A stretch of 64,000 nt of DNA from Pseudomonas oryzagri (GTDB taxonomy: Bacteria; Pseudomonadota; Gammaproteobacteria; Pseudomonadales; Pseudomonadaceae). Location: positions 62,001 to 126,000 of the forward strand of contig NZ_JAJHPU010000018.1 in the NCBI RefSeq assembly GCF_020831405.1, written 5' to 3'. The notes beneath the pieces were generated by a model. That model searched no databases. It saw nothing but the letters and a program-made list of their open reading frames with translations, and was not told the DNA's origin. Of the stretch, positions 47,825 to 61,046 are shown piece by piece. The first letter of the stretch is position 1. Each line of letters opens with the position of its first letter. Made by a program: the position numbers and the translations under genes.

Positions 47825-48300
47825 GTCAGCTCCGTCGCCGCGCTGCGCAGTTGCTGCAGCGCGGCGCGGTGCTCGGCCGATACCGATGGCCAGGTGGCGG
47901 CCAGCGCCTCCAGCCAGTTTCCGGCTCTCCCTTCGGATGCAACCGCCCAGTCGGCGCTCAGGCCCTGCAGGCGCTCCAGCAACCGCCGTTCGGCCTGCAG
48001 CTCCAGCGCCGCCAATTGGCCGCGTAGTTCGGCCAGCACAGCGTCGCCTTGCGCGGCGTCCTTCCAGGCCCGGCGCAGCCCGCGCAACGGTGTCGTCACC
48101 GTAGCCTGCCAGGGACGCGCCAGCTCCTCGAGCCGGGCGACGCGCGCGGGGCTGGCGGCCACTCCACGCCGTTCCAGCCACAGCGCGGCGAGCAGCAGAC
48201 AGACGTCGGCGCCGGCCTCGTCCTGCAGGGCCAGGCACAGCCCGGCCACCCTGGGACGGGCGTAGAGCGCCACGGAAAAATCCCATAACGATTGCGTCAT
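47815..48300 (-). CDS. TIGR02444 family protein
   Basis: Cytoplasmic protein of 161 residues of the TIGR02444 family (DUF2390), function unknown. The start MTQSLWDFSVALYARPRVAG and AGADVCLLLAALWLERRGVA are diagnostic. It converges with algP and is divergent from the ABC-F gene by 66 bp. Confidence 0.85.
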   Translation of the reverse strand: MTQSLWDFSVALYARPRVAGLCLALQDEAGADVCLLLAALWLERRGVAASPARVARLEELARPWQATVTTPLRGLRRAWKDAAQGDAVLAELRGQLAALELQAERRLLERLQGLSADWAVASEGRAGNWLEALAATWPSVSAEHRAALQQLRSAATELTQP

Positions 48301-48366
48301 GCAGCCTCCGGGCGAGGGGCGGGCGAAGCTGATAAACTTCGCCACCGCCGAACCAGTCCCACGATC

Positions 48367-50273
<1,907 letters not shown>

Positions 50274-50277
<4 letters not shown>

Positions 50278-50831
50278 CGGCCTGGCTGGCGCAGTGGTTG
50301 GGCGCCTGGAGCGGCACCCTGCTGCTCGGCGTGCAGGTGTTGCTGATCCTGCTCGCCGGCTATGTGCTGCAGCGTCTGGTTGCGCGTGCGCTGAGCCGGG
50401 TGGGCCGGCGCTATCAGCAGCTGCCGGCCGAATTGCTGATGCCGCTGCGCGGCGCCCTGCGCTGGCTGGTCATGGGCAGCGCGCTGCTGCTGGCGCTGGA
50501 GCACCTGGGCGTGTCGGCGGGGGTGCTGTGGGCGGCGTTTTCCGGATTCGTCGCGGTCGCCGCGGTGGCATTCTTCGCCATCTGGAGCGTGCTATCCAAC
50601 CTGTTCTGCGCGGTGCTGATCTTCACCGTCGGTCCGTTCCGTCTGGGCGACCGGGTGGAAGTCATCGAGGCCGCCGACAAGCCCGGCGCCAAGGGCCGGG
50701 TGATCGCCATCAACCTGCTCTACACCACGCTGGAGGAAGACGCCGAGGCCGGTACCGGCGCCCTGGTGCAGATTCCCAACAGTCTATTTTTCCAGAAGGT
50801 CGTGCGTCGTTGGCGCGGGACCGAACATTAA
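50274..50831 (+). CDS. Small mechanosensitive channel (MscS family)
   Basis: Inner-membrane protein of 185 residues with three membrane segments at the N-terminus and an MscS beta domain (VGPFRLGDRVEVIEAADKPG, KGRVIAINLLYTTLEEDAEA). It is much shorter than E. coli MscS (286 residues), because the C-terminal vestibule domain is missing. Such short proteins are common in pseudomonads. It starts with GTG and overlaps the ABC-F gene by 4 bp. Ion-channel function is inferred from the family. Confidence 0.88.
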
Positions 50832-50863
50832 CCATCCCTTCCCACAATGAGACCTGAACCATC

Positions 50864-51622
50864 ATGGAATGGCTGACGAACCCGGAAATCTGGGTTGCTT
50901 TCCTTACCCTGACCGCCCTGGAGATCGTACTGGGCATCGACAACATCATCTTCATCTCGATCCTGGTCGGTCGCATGCCCAAGGAGCTGCAGGCCAAGAC
51001 CCGCTTCTTCGGCCTGGCGCTGGCGATGGGCACGCGCATCCTGCTGCTGCTGTCGATCACCTGGGTGATGCGCCTCACCGAGCCGCTGTTCAGCGTGCTC
51101 GAGCACCCGGTGTCCGGGCGTGACCTGATCCTGTTCTTCGGCGGCCTGTTCCTGCTGTTCAAGAGCACCATGGAGATCTGGGGCAGCCTCGAGGGCGAGG
51201 TGGACGAGGCCCAGCAGAGCTCTTCGAAGAAGGCCAACTTCATCGGCGTGATCCTGCAGATCGCGGTGATCGACATCATCTTCTCGCTGGACTCGGTGAT
51301 CACCGCCGTCGGCCTGGTGCAGAACGTGCCGGTGATGGTCGCCGCGATCATCATCGCCGTGCTGGTGATGATGATGGCCGCCGGTACCATCAGCGACTTC
51401 ATCGAGCGCCACCCGTCGCTGAAGATCCTCGCCCTGTCGTTCCTGATCGTGGTCGGCACCCTGCTGGTCGCCGAGGCGTTCGGCCAGCATGTGCCCAAGG
51501 GCTACGTGTACTTCGCCATGGCCTTCTCGCTGGCGGTGGAAGCGCTCAACATCCGCATGCGCACCGCGATGAAGCGCAAGCTCAACGAGCCGGTCAAGCT
51601 GCACAAGGATCTGCCGGACTGA
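50864..51622 (+). CDS. TerC family protein (YgdQ/YoaE type)
   Basis: Polytopic inner-membrane protein of 252 residues with about seven hydrophobic segments and the TerC pattern ALEIVLGIDNIIFISILVGR and QIAVIDIIFSLDSVITAVGL. The paired acidic residues in membrane segments are typical of this cation-transport family. It is only distantly related to the Alx-type TerC protein at 14651. It starts 32 bp after the MscS gene, so the same operon is likely. A terminator follows. Confidence 0.92.
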   Translation: MEWLTNPEIWVAFLTLTALEIVLGIDNIIFISILVGRMPKELQAKTRFFGLALAMGTRILLLLSITWVMRLTEPLFSVLEHPVSGRDLILFFGGLFLLFKSTMEIWGSLEGEVDEAQQSSSKKANFIGVILQIAVIDIIFSLDSVITAVGLVQNVPVMVAAIIIAVLVMMMAAGTISDFIERHPSLKILALSFLIVVGTLLVAEAFGQHVPKGYVYFAMAFSLAVEALNIRMRTAMKRKLNEPVKLHKDLPD

Positions 51623-51663
51623 GTGACGCCGGGCTGAGGCCCGCCGCTCTGCCATGCTGTACC

Positions 51664-51697
51664 CGCGCCGGCCCGTCATGGGCCGGCGTCGTTTCTG
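51664..51697 (+). terminator. Terminator after the second terC gene
   Basis: CGCCGGCCC (51666-51674), GTCAT loop, GGGCCGGCG (51680-51688), then TCGTTTCT. Confidence 0.75.
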
Positions 51698-51721
51698 CCA
51701 TCTGCCTTCGGAGAATGCCCC

Positions 51722-52354
51722 ATGAGCCTGGACACCTGGCTTGCCTTCTTCGCCGCCTGCTGGGTGATCAGCCTGTCGCCCGGCGCCGGCGCCATCGCCT
51801 CGATGTCCAGCGGCCTCAACTACGGCTTCCGCCGCGGCTACTGGAACGCCATCGGTCTGCAGCTGGCGCTGGTTCTGCAGATCGCCGTCGTCGCCGCCGG
51901 CGTCGGCGCGATCCTCGCCACCTCCGAACCGGCCTTCGCCGCGATCAAGTGGTTCGGCGTCGCCTACCTGGCCTACCTGGGCTGGAAGCAGTGGTTCGCC
52001 CCGGTCGGCGCGCTGACCGCCGGGAACGCCGTACGCCCGCTGGGCCGACCGCTGACCCTGGTGCTGCGCGGCTTCGTGGTCAACGCCAGCAACCCGAAGG
52101 CGATCGTCTTCATTCTCGCCGTGCTGCCGCAGTTCCTCGACCCGGCGCGGCCGCTGCTCGCCCAGTACCTGGCGATGACGGCGACCATGGTCGCCGTCGA
52201 CCTGGTGGTGATGGCCGGCTACACCGGCCTGGCCGCCCGCGTGCTGCGCCTGCTGGCCACGCCGCGTCAGCAGCGCCTGCTCAACCGCACCTTCGCCGGA
52301 CTGTTCGTCGCCGCCGCCGGGCTGTTGTCGCTGGTGCGCCGCGCCCCGGCCTGA
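51722..52354 (+). CDS. LysE/RhtB family amino-acid exporter
   Basis: Six-segment exporter of 210 residues in the LysE superfamily, RhtB branch. The N-terminal WVISLSPGAGAIASMSSGLNYGFRRG is the family motif. Other conserved parts are FVVNASNPKAIVFILAVLPQF and YTGLAARVLRLL. Members export homoserine, threonine or homoserine lactones; the substrate here is unknown. It has its own Shine-Dalgarno (GGAG) and follows a terminator. Confidence 0.88.
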   Translation: MSLDTWLAFFAACWVISLSPGAGAIASMSSGLNYGFRRGYWNAIGLQLALVLQIAVVAAGVGAILATSEPAFAAIKWFGVAYLAYLGWKQWFAPVGALTAGNAVRPLGRPLTLVLRGFVVNASNPKAIVFILAVLPQFLDPARPLLAQYLAMTATMVAVDLVVMAGYTGLAARVLRLLATPRQQRLLNRTFAGLFVAAAGLLSLVRRAPA

Positions 52355-52599
52355 GTGTCAATCCGTGCCCTGCGGCCCGGTGGCCACGCCGCCTTGCCGT
52401 GCAGTCACAGCCGCAGGGCGAGTGCAGCGCGTAAGGCGCCTGTGCGCCGCGTGGATGCCCGGCTCTCGGCTGAGGGCATGAGGCCGCGATGGCTCTAGTT
52501 CGCGCGATCGCGAGCGGATTTCGTGACCGCATGCGGCGAATTGTCGCGGCCGCTGACCGGGGCGACCCTTGAGTGAGGCCGCGATGAGGCGTAAAAGCC

Positions 52600-52620
52600 T
52601 AATGGAATTTGTTCTCATTT
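52600..52620 (+). promoter_or_regulatory. Putative Fur box upstream of the FTR1 iron permease
   Basis: TAATGGAATTTGTTCTCATTT reads on the other strand as AAATGAGAACAAATTCCATTA. The TGAGAAC and TGGAATT half-sites match the Fur 7-1-7 half-site TGATAAT at 5 and 4 of 7 positions. The site is AT-rich in an otherwise GC-rich region and begins 32 bp before the ATG. Confidence 0.55.
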
Positions 52621-52631
52621 GGGATTCACTC

Positions 52632-54521
52632 ATGATTACCCGCAAGCGATTCCTGCTCGCCCTGCTATGGCCCGTGCTGGCGTTGTTCAGCGTGATGGCG
52701 CAGGCCGAGCCCGAGGGCGCCGCCCAGGCCCTGCATCTGCTCAGCTATCTGGGCGCCGACTATCCGGCCACGGTGGCCAACGGCGTGGTGGTCGACAGCG
52801 GCGAATACCAGGAGCAGTTGGAGTTCCACGGCGTGCTGGCCGGCCTGGTCGCCGCGCTACCGGCCAATGCCGGCAAGGACCGTCTGGTGCAGGGCGTCGC
52901 CGGCCTCGGCGACAGCATCCGCCAGCGCCGCGACGGGGCCGAGGTGGCCGGTGCGGCGCGCCGCCTGGCCGCCGACCTGGTGGCGGCCTATGAGATCAGC
53001 CTGACCCCGCGCATAACGCCCGACCCGGCCCGCGGCGCTGCGCTGTTCGCCCAGCATTGCAGCGTCTGCCACGGCGCCAGCGGGCTCGGCGACGGCCCGG
53101 CCGGGGTCGGCCTCGAGCCGCCGCCGGCGAACATGCGCGACGCCGCGCGCATGGATCGCCTGAGCCTCTACGACCTGTACAACAGCATCGGCCTGGGCGT
53201 CGAAGGCACCGACATGCCGGCCTTCGCCAGCGAGCTGGACGAGCGGGCGCGCTGGGACCTGGCCAGCCACATCGCCGGTTTCAGCGCCGCCCCCGCCGTG
53301 GCCGGCGGGCCGAGCTTCAGCCTCGAGCAACTGGCCGGCCAGGCGCCACAGCAGGTAGCGCCGCAGGGGGCGGTGGCGCTGGCCGCCTTCCGCGCCCAGC
53401 GTGCGGCGCCGCCGCAGCCGCAGCGCGACCCGCAGCAGCTGATCGACTTCGCCCGCGACACCCTCGAGCAGAGCCTGGCCGCCTACCGCGACGGCCAGCG
53501 CGACCAGGCCTACGACCTGGCGGTCGCCGCCTACCTGGAAGGCTTCGAGTTGGTCGAGAGTGCGCTGGACAACATCGCCGCCGAGCAGCGCAAGGCCACC
53601 GAGCGGGCGCTGATGGCCTACCGCCAGGGCCTGCAGGAGGGCCTGCCGGTCGTCCAGCAGGCGCAGCGCCTGGAAGCCGCCAAGAGCGAGCTGGCGCGCT
53701 GCGCCAAGCTGCTCGGCGGCGACGGGCTGTCGGGCTCGCTGAGCTTCTTCTCCAGCCTGCTGATCCTGCTGCGCGAGGGTGTCGAGGCGATCCTGGTGCT
53801 GGCGGCGATCCTCGCCTACCTGCGCAACACCGGCCAGGAGGCGGCGACGCGCAGCGTGCACCTCGGCTGGGGACTGGCCCTGCTGGCCGGGGTGGCCACC
53901 TGGGCGCTGGCTTCCTACGTGCTGGAGGTCAGCGGTGCCCAGCGCGAATTGCTCGAAGGCTTCACCGCGCTGTTCGCCAGCGTGGTGGTGCTGTGGGTCG
54001 GCGTGTGGATGCACGACCGCCGGCACGCCGTGGCCTGGCAGGATTACATCAACAGCAGCCTGGTCGGCAGCAGCGGGCGTCTGGGCTTCGCCGTGCTGGC
54101 GTTCTTCTCGGTGTACCGCGAGCTGTTCGAGGTCATCCTGTTCTACGAGACCCTCTGGCTGCAGGCCGGTCCGGCCGGCCACGGCATGGTGCTCGCCGGT
54201 GCCGGCGCCGCCCTGGCGCTGCTGGTCGGCCTCGCCTGGGTGATCCTGCGCGGTTCGCGCCGGCTGCCGCTGGCCACCTTCTTCGGCGCCAACGCCGTGT
54301 TGCTCTGCGTATTGTCGGTGGTGTTCGCCGGCCAGGGCGTCGCCGCCCTGCAGGAAGCCGGCGTGCTCAGCCTGCATCCGCTGCGCTTCGTCGAGATCGA
54401 CTGGCTGGGCGTGCACCCCGACGCCCTCAGCCTCGGCGCCCAGGCGCTGGCGCTGACCGCGATCGGCGTGTTCTACACCCGCAGCTGGCTGGGCGCGCGC
54501 CGCGCCGGTCAGCCGGCCTGA
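52632..54521 (+). CDS. Cytochrome c-FTR1 fusion iron permease
   Basis: Protein of 629 residues combining iron oxidation or electron transfer with Fe3+ uptake. Order: a signal peptide (1-25, ending VMAQAE), a periplasmic helical domain, a monoheme cytochrome c site CSVCH near residue 142, and a second helical region. The FTR1/EfeU permease of about seven helices follows. The iron-binding REGVEAILV and YRELFEVILFYETLW (RExxE) motifs are visible. It resembles P. aeruginosa PA5248. The start at 52632 (MITRKRFLLALL) is chosen by the signal peptide; an in-frame GTG 21 codons upstream is rejected. Fur control is expected. Confidence 0.9.
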   Translation: MITRKRFLLALLWPVLALFSVMAQAEPEGAAQALHLLSYLGADYPATVANGVVVDSGEYQEQLEFHGVLAGLVAALPANAGKDRLVQGVAGLGDSIRQRRDGAEVAGAARRLAADLVAAYEISLTPRITPDPARGAALFAQHCSVCHGASGLGDGPAGVGLEPPPANMRDAARMDRLSLYDLYNSIGLGVEGTDMPAFASELDERARWDLASHIAGFSAAPAVAGGPSFSLEQLAGQAPQQVAPQGAVALAAFRAQRAAPPQPQRDPQQLIDFARDTLEQSLAAYRDGQRDQAYDLAVAAYLEGFELVESALDNIAAEQRKATERALMAYRQGLQEGLPVVQQAQRLEAAKSELARCAKLLGGDGLSGSLSFFSSLLILLREGVEAILVLAAILAYLRNTGQEAATRSVHLGWGLALLAGVATWALASYVLEVSGAQRELLEGFTALFASVVVLWVGVWMHDRRHAVAWQDYINSSLVGSSGRLGFAVLAFFSVYRELFEVILFYETLWLQAGPAGHGMVLAGAGAALALLVGLAWVILRGSRRLPLATFFGANAVLLCVLSVVFAGQGVAALQEAGVLSLHPLRFVEIDWLGVHPDALSLGAQALALTAIGVFYTRSWLGARRAGQPA

Positions 54522-54582
54522 GCCGGCGGCGGCGAAACCCGGTAGCATGCCGGGTTTCGCCCATGCTGGAGAATGATCGACG

Positions 54583-55035
54583 ATGCGCGTGTGGATCGAT
54601 GCCGACGCCTGCCCGCGGGCGGCGCGGGATCTGGTGGTGAAATTCGCCCTCAAACGCAAGTTCGAGGTGGTGCTGGTCGCCGGCCAGGCGCAGGTCAAGC
54701 CGGCGTTCGCCTGCGTGCGTCTGATCGTGGTGCCGAGCGGGCCGGACGCCGCCGACGATTATTTGGTCGAGCACGCGGTGCCCGGCGAGTTGGTGATCTG
54801 CTCGGACGTGCCGCTGGCCGACCGCCTGGTCAAGAAGGGCGTCGCCGCCCTCGATCCACGCGGCCGCGAGTTCGACGAGCGCAACATGGGCGAGCGCCTG
54901 GCGGTGCGCAACCTGTTCACCGACCTGCGCGAGCAGGGCCAGGTCGGCGGCGGCCAGGCGGCCTACTCGGACAAGGATCGCCAGGCCTTCGCCAACGGCC
55001 TCGACCGCCTGCTCAACGTGCTGGCACGGCGCTAG
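54583..55035 (+). CDS. yaiI: YaiI/YqxD family protein (DUF188)
   Basis: Small cytoplasmic protein of 150 residues of the DUF188 family, related to PIN-like nucleases. Conserved features are VWIDADACPRAARDLVVKFA with paired Asp, LVICSDVPLADRLVKKGVAA and GRPFDERNM-like GREFDERNMGERLAVRN. A nuclease role is suggested by fold but not shown. It converges with elbB. Confidence 0.92.
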   Translation: MRVWIDADACPRAARDLVVKFALKRKFEVVLVAGQAQVKPAFACVRLIVVPSGPDAADDYLVEHAVPGELVICSDVPLADRLVKKGVAALDPRGREFDERNMGERLAVRNLFTDLREQGQVGGGQAAYSDKDRQAFANGLDRLLNVLARR

Positions 55036-55093
55036 GGGCGCACTCCTGCGTCGCCCACCGCGCCAGGGCGAATGAGTTCGCCTCCGTAGGTGA

Positions 55094-55747
55094 TCAGGCC
55101 AGTTCCAGTACCCGATCGACCAGCTTGTTGATCCCGCTGGCCGCTTCGGCCGGCGACCTGGCCAGCATGTAGGCCGGGGTGGTGACCAGCTTGCGCTGGG
55201 CATCGACCACCACGTCTTCCACTGTGCAGTCGACGTGCTCGGCGCCCATGTCGGCCAGCTTGGCCGCGGTGTCCGCGTCGTGGCCGATGGTGCACTGCAC
55301 GCCGGCGCCATAGATGCGCGCGGCCATCGCCGGAGCGATGCAGATCAGGCCGACCGGCTTGTGCGCATGGGCGAAGTCGCGGGCCGCGGCCAGCACGTCC
55401 GGCTGCACCGTGCAGGTGGCGCCCTTGAAGGCGAAGTCGGAGAGGTTCTTCGCCGCGCCGAAGCCACCGGGGACCAACAGGGCGTCGAAGTCGGCGGCCT
55501 TCAGCTCGCGCACGTCGCGAACCTGGCCGCGAGCGATGCGCGCCGACTCGACCAGCACGTTGCGGCTCTCGGCCATTTCCTCGCCGGTCAGGTGGTTGAT
55601 CACGTGGTGCTGGGGGATGTTCGGGGCGAAGCACTCCACCTGGGCGCCGCGCTGGCTCAGGCGCAGCAGGGTGATCACGCTCTCGTGGATTTCCGCGCCG
55701 TCGTAGACGCCGCAGCCGGACAGGATCACGGCAACCTTCTTGCTCAT
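55094..55747 (-). CDS. elbB: Isoprenoid biosynthesis glyoxalase ElbB
   Basis: DJ-1/PfpI-superfamily glyoxalase of 217 residues associated with isoprenoid metabolism. SKKVAVILSGCGVYDGAEIH opens the protein, ALLVPGGFGAAKNLSDFAFK follows, and the nucleophile Cys lies in GLICIAPAMAARIYG. The start at 55747 is chosen by match to ElbB (MSKKVAVILSG); the in-frame upstream codons are not conserved. It is divergent from hemB, with 251 bp between the genes. Confidence 0.94.
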   Translation of the reverse strand: MSKKVAVILSGCGVYDGAEIHESVITLLRLSQRGAQVECFAPNIPQHHVINHLTGEEMAESRNVLVESARIARGQVRDVRELKAADFDALLVPGGFGAAKNLSDFAFKGATCTVQPDVLAAARDFAHAHKPVGLICIAPAMAARIYGAGVQCTIGHDADTAAKLADMGAEHVDCTVEDVVVDAQRKLVTTPAYMLARSPAEAASGINKLVDRVLELA

Positions 55748-55942
55748 GGGGTAACACTCCTCGGTTTTGTTATCGGATGGCCGGCACGTCTGGCGCGCCG
55801 GCGGGCGCATGTCTCCATCCTAGCCGCAAGCGCCGCGCCGCGGCCATGCGTCAGTGGCCGAGGAGGGCGCCGGCGGGCTATGGTAGGGGGCCGAGATGCG
55901 CGGCCCGTGGCCCGAAGCCCACGGGCGTCGTCGCATTTTCGT

Positions 55943-57012
<1,070 letters not shown>

Positions 57013-57042
57013 CGGGGCCCGAGACCCCGCAGGACGGATGCG

Positions 57043-59268
57043 ATGAACAACCCCGGACTTCCCGAGAATCAACTGCCCGAGCTGTCGGAGGCCGCCAGCG
57101 TGCTGGTCGAGCCGCTGGCGGAGGCCGAGCCGGCCGTCGAGCCGCCGAGTGTGCCGGAGACGGTGGTCGTCGAGCCGGCGCTGCCGGTGCCCGGCCTCGA
57201 CGACAGCAGCCTGTATATCCACCGCGAGCTCTCGCAGCTGAAGTTCAACATCCGCGTCCTCGAGCAGTCGCTCGACGAGGCGACGCCTCTGCTCGAGCGG
57301 CTGAAGTTCCTGCTGATCTTCTCCAGCAACCTCGACGAGTTCTTCGAGATCCGCGTCGCCGGACTGAAGAAGCAGGTCGCCTTCGCCCGCGAGCTGGCCG
57401 GCGCCGACGGCCTGCAGCCGCAGCAGGTGCTGGCGCGGATCAGCGAGCTGGTGCACGAGCAGGTCGAACGCCAGTACGCGATCCTCAACGACGTCCTGCT
57501 GCCGGCGCTGGAGGAGCACCAGATCCGCTTCATCCGGCGCCGCCACTGGACCACCAAGGTCAAGACCTGGGTGCGTCGCTACTTCCGCGAGGAAATCGCG
57601 CCGATCATGACGCCGATCGGCATCGATCCGACCCACCCCTTCCCGCTGCTGGTCAACAAGAGCCTCAACTTCATCGTCGAGCTGGAGGGCGTCGACGCCT
57701 TCGGCCGCGACTCGGGCCTGGCCATCCTGCCGGCGCCGCGCCTGCTGCCGCGGGTGATCCGCATCCCCGAGGAGGTCGGCGGCCCCGGCGCCAACTACGT
57801 GTTCCTCTCCTCGATGATCCACGCCCACGCCGACGAGCTGTTCAACGGCATGAGCGTCAAGGGCTGCTATCAGTTCCGCCTGACCCGCAACGCCGACCTG
57901 GCGGTGGACGCCGAGGACGTCGAGGACCTCGCCCGCGCCCTGCGCGGCGAGCTGTATTCGCGGCGCTTCGGCGACGCGGTGCGCCTCGAGGTGGTCGATA
58001 CCTGCCCGCAGAATCTGGTCGACTACCTGCTCAAGCAGGCCGGGCTCACCGAGGCCGAGTTGTACCGGGTCAACGGCCCGGTCAACCTGACCCGGCTGTT
58101 CGCCATCACCGGCCTGGACAGCCACCGCCACCTGCAGTATCCGCCGCTGACCCCGGTGATCCCCAAGCTGCTGCAGAGCAGCGAGAAGCTGTTCAACGTG
58201 GTCGGCAAGCAGGACATCCTGCTCTACCACCCGTTCGAGTCGTTCACCCCGGTGGTCGACCTGCTGCGCCAGGCGGCCAAGGACCCCAACGTGCTGGCGA
58301 TCAAGCAGACCCTTTACCGCACCGGGGCCAACTCGGAGATCGTCGACGCGCTGGTCGACGCGGCGCGCAACGGCAAGGAGGTCACCGCGGTGATCGAGCT
58401 GCGCGCGCGCTTCGACGAGGAGTCCAACCTGGCGCTGGCCAGCCGCCTGCAGCAGGCCGGCGCGGTGGTGATCTACGGCGTGGTCGGCTTCAAGACCCAC
58501 GCCAAGATGATGCTCATCCTGCGCCGCGAGAACGGCGAGCTGGTGCGCTACGCCCACCTCGGCACCGGCAACTACCACGCCGGCAACGCCCGCCTGTACA
58601 CCGACTACAGCCTGCTGACCTCCGACGACGCGCTGTGCGAGGACGTTTCCAAGCTGTTCAACCAGCTGATCGGCATGGGCAAGAGCCTGCGCATGAAGAA
58701 GCTGCTGCACGCGCCCTTCACCCTGAAGAAGACCCTGCTCGACATGATCGCGCGGGAGACCCAGCACGCCAGCGAGGGCAAGGCGGCGCACATCATCGCC
58801 AAGATGAACGCGCTGACCGATCCGAAGATCATCAAGGCGCTGTACAAGGCCAGCCAGGCCGGCGTGCGCGTCGACCTGATCGTGCGCGGCATGTGCTGCC
58901 TGCGCCCCGGCATTCCCGGGGTGTCGCACAACATCTACGTGCGCTCGATCATCGGCCGCTTCCTCGAGCACAGCCGCGCCTACTACTTCCTCAACGACGG
59001 CGACGAGAAGCTCTACCTGTCCAGCGCCGACTGGATGGAGCGCAACCTCGACAAGCGCGTGGAGACCTGCTTCCCGGTGGAGGGCAAGAAGCTGATCAGC
59101 CGGGTCAGGCGCGAGCTGGACGCCTACCTGGCCGACAACACCCAGGCCTGGATACTGCAGAGCGACGGCCGCTACCAGCGCCTGCAGCCGACCGGCAACC
59201 AGAACTCGCGCAACGCCCAGGCGCTGATGGTCGAGAAGCTCAGCACGCCGGGCCTGGCGACGCGCTGA
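57043..59268 (+). CDS. ppk: Polyphosphate kinase 1
   Basis: Makes inorganic polyphosphate from ATP. The 741-residue protein has an extra N-terminal segment of about 55 Glu/Pro/Val-rich residues before the conserved [20 protein letters not shown]. Catalytic His lies in [10 protein letters not shown], and the C-terminal part has [20 protein letters not shown]. It is divergent in function from ppx, which converges on the same terminator. Pho control is likely in this family, but no clear Pho box was found in the 30 bp between hemB and ppk. Confidence 0.96.
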   Translation: MNNPGLPENQLPELSEAASVLVEPLAEAEPAVEPPSVPETVVVEPALPVPGLDDSSLYIHRELSQLKFNIRVLEQSLDEATPLLERLKFLLIFSSNLDEFFEIRVAGLKKQVAFARELAGADGLQPQQVLARISELVHEQVERQYAILNDVLLPALEEHQIRFIRRRHWTTKVKTWVRRYFREEIAPIMTPIGIDPTHPFPLLVNKSLNFIVELEGVDAFGRDSGLAILPAPRLLPRVIRIPEEVGGPGANYVFLSSMIHAHADELFNGMSVKGCYQFRLTRNADLAVDAEDVEDLARALRGELYSRRFGDAVRLEVVDTCPQNLVDYLLKQAGLTEAELYRVNGPVNLTRLFAITGLDSHRHLQYPPLTPVIPKLLQSSEKLFNVVGKQDILLYHPFESFTPVVDLLRQAAKDPNVLAIKQTLYRTGANSEIVDALVDAARNGKEVTAVIELRARFDEESNLALASRLQQAGAVVIYGVVGFKTHAKMMLILRRENGELVRYAHLGTGNYHAGNARLYTDYSLLTSDDALCEDVSKLFNQLIGMGKSLRMKKLLHAPFTLKKTLLDMIARETQHASEGKAAHIIAKMNALTDPKIIKALYKASQAGVRVDLIVRGMCCLRPGIPGVSHNIYVRSIIGRFLEHSRAYYFLNDGDEKLYLSSADWMERNLDKRVETCFPVEGKKLISRVRRELDAYLADNTQAWILQSDGRYQRLQPTGNQNSRNAQALMVEKLSTPGLATR

Positions 59269-59284
59269 GCCGGCCGGGCAAACG

Positions 59285-59320
59285 AAAAGGGGCAGCTCCT
59301 CGCGGGGCTGCCCCTTTTGC
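59285..59320. terminator. Bidirectional terminator between ppk and ppx
   Basis: AAAAGGGGCAGC (59285-59296) pairs perfectly with GCTGCCCCTTTT (59307-59318). The A and T runs on both sides serve both convergent genes. Confidence 0.92.
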
Positions 59321-59332
59321 TTGAGGGCGCGC

Positions 59333-60835
59333 TCAGCGGCCGCTGAGGCGGTAGCCGACCCGCGCCAGCCACTGCGCCTCGGATTCGATGTCGGCCTGGG
59401 TCAGCGGGTTGGCGGCCAGCCAGCCGGCGGGGAACACCGCTTCCAGGCTGCGCGGGCCGGCATGGAAGACCACCTCGGGCATTTCCTGGGTGCCGCGGAT
59501 GTGGTGGAACAGGATGGCGAAGCGCAGCACGATGCACAGGCGCACCAGGCGCTCGCCTTCCTCGCCGAATTCGGCGAAGCGCTCCACCGGGATGTTGCGG
59601 CGGTGACCGCGCACCAGCAGGGCCAGCATCTCCTGATCGATGCGCGCGAAGCCGGCGAGGTCGGCGTGCTCGAGGATGTAGGCGCCGTGCTTGTGGTAGT
59701 GGTAGTGGGCGATGTCCAGGCCGATCTCGTGCACCTTGGCGCCCCAGCTCAGCAGCTCGCGATGCCAGTCGTCGTTGAGCCCCCAGGGCTCGGCGACCTG
59801 GTCGAGGATCGCCTGCGCCTTGGCCTCCACCCGCGCCGCCTGGTCGAGGTCGACATGGCAGCGCTCCATCAGCGCCGACAGGGTGCGCTCGCGCACGTCC
59901 TCGTGGCTCTGCCGGCCGATCATGTCGTACAGCACGCCCTCGCGCAGGGCGCCCTCGGCGTGGATCATCGACTGAATCTCGAGGGCGTCGAAGATCGCCT
60001 CGAGGATCGCCAGGCCCGCCGGCAGGATCGGCTGGCGGTCGGTCTTGACGCCTTCGATGGCCAGATCGGCCAGGTTGTCGCACTTGAGGATCTTGCGCTT
60101 GAGCCAGGCCAGGCCCGCCGGAGTGATCTCGCCGTTGCCCTGGCCGCCGGCCAGCAGCGCCTGGCTGACCGCGCGGACGCTGCCGGAAGAGCCGACCGCC
60201 TCGTTCCAGCCCAGCCGGCGCAGCGCCTGCTCGAAGCCCATCAGCTCCAGGCGCGCCGCGGTGTAGGCCTGGGCGTAGCGCGCCGGGCTGAGCTTGCCGT
60301 CGGCGAAGAAGCGCTTGCTGAAGCTGACGCAGCCCATCTGCTGGCTTTCGCGCAGCAGCGACTCGAAGCGCTCGCCGATGATGAACTCGGTACTGCCGCC
60401 GCCGATGTCGACCACCAGGCGCTTGCCGTCGGCCACCGGCAGGCTGTGCGATACGCCGAGATGGATCAGGCGCGCTTCCTCGCGGCCGGAGATCACCTCG
60501 ACCTGATGGCCGAGCAGTTCCTCGGCGCGGCGGATGAACACCGCGCGGTTGCGCGCCTCGCGCAGGGCGTTGGTGGCGACGATGCGCACCGCGCCCTGCG
60601 GCAGGCCGCTGATCAGCTGGGCGAAGCGGCGCAGGCAGTCGAGGCCGCGGGTCATCGCCGCTTCGTCGAGGTTGCGCTGTTCGTCGAGGCCGGCGGCCAG
60701 TTGCACCTTCTCGCCGAGCCGCTCGAGCAAGCGGATTTCCCCCTGGTCGACGCGGGCCACCACCATGTGGATACTGTTGGAGCCAATGTCGATGGCGGCG
60801 ATCAGGGGAAAGGCTTGGGCGGGGGTGTGCGGCAT
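59333..60835 (-). CDS. ppx: Exopolyphosphatase
   Basis: Ppx/GppA phosphatase of 500 residues that removes terminal phosphates from polyphosphate. The actin-like fold has [20 protein letters not shown] and [20 protein letters not shown] as phosphate loops, and a C-terminal HD-like helical domain ([20 protein letters not shown]). It converges with ppk at a shared terminator, so the two enzymes of polyphosphate turnover lie side by side. It is divergent from trxA, with 211 bp between starts. Confidence 0.96.
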   Translation of the reverse strand: MPHTPAQAFPLIAAIDIGSNSIHMVVARVDQGEIRLLERLGEKVQLAAGLDEQRNLDEAAMTRGLDCLRRFAQLISGLPQGAVRIVATNALREARNRAVFIRRAEELLGHQVEVISGREEARLIHLGVSHSLPVADGKRLVVDIGGGSTEFIIGERFESLLRESQQMGCVSFSKRFFADGKLSPARYAQAYTAARLELMGFEQALRRLGWNEAVGSSGSVRAVSQALLAGGQGNGEITPAGLAWLKRKILKCDNLADLAIEGVKTDRQPILPAGLAILEAIFDALEIQSMIHAEGALREGVLYDMIGRQSHEDVRERTLSALMERCHVDLDQAARVEAKAQAILDQVAEPWGLNDDWHRELLSWGAKVHEIGLDIAHYHYHKHGAYILEHADLAGFARIDQEMLALLVRGHRRNIPVERFAEFGEEGERLVRLCIVLRFAILFHHIRGTQEMPEVVFHAGPRSLEAVFPAGWLAANPLTQADIESEAQWLARVGYRLSGR

Positions 60836-61000
60836 GGGGCGCTCTCGCGGTTCAACGGCGTAATCCTGCCATGATAGAGCAAGAGCGACCGGCGCAGTTG
60901 ACGGTCGTCAGCGCCTCCTGGCGCCGGCTCATAGACGGCGCCATGGCGCGCCATAGCCAATGGCAATCGCCGGCGCCTTCCGGTCGCGGGCGAGTGGGGC

Positions 61001-61006
61001 TATCAT
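61001..61006 (+). promoter_or_regulatory. -10 box of the trxA promoter
   Basis: TATCAT (61001-61006) with a weak TTCCGG -35 17 bp upstream, 41 bp before the trxA start. Confidence 0.4.
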
Positions 61007-61046
61007 GGCCCATCTTTTTTCCGCTTCCGCAGCACGGAGATCCCCC

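Noticed and set aside
60938-60949. 12-bp palindrome GCGCCATGGCGC between ppx and trxA
   Set aside because: GC-rich self-complementary words are frequent in this genome; no supporting context for an operator.
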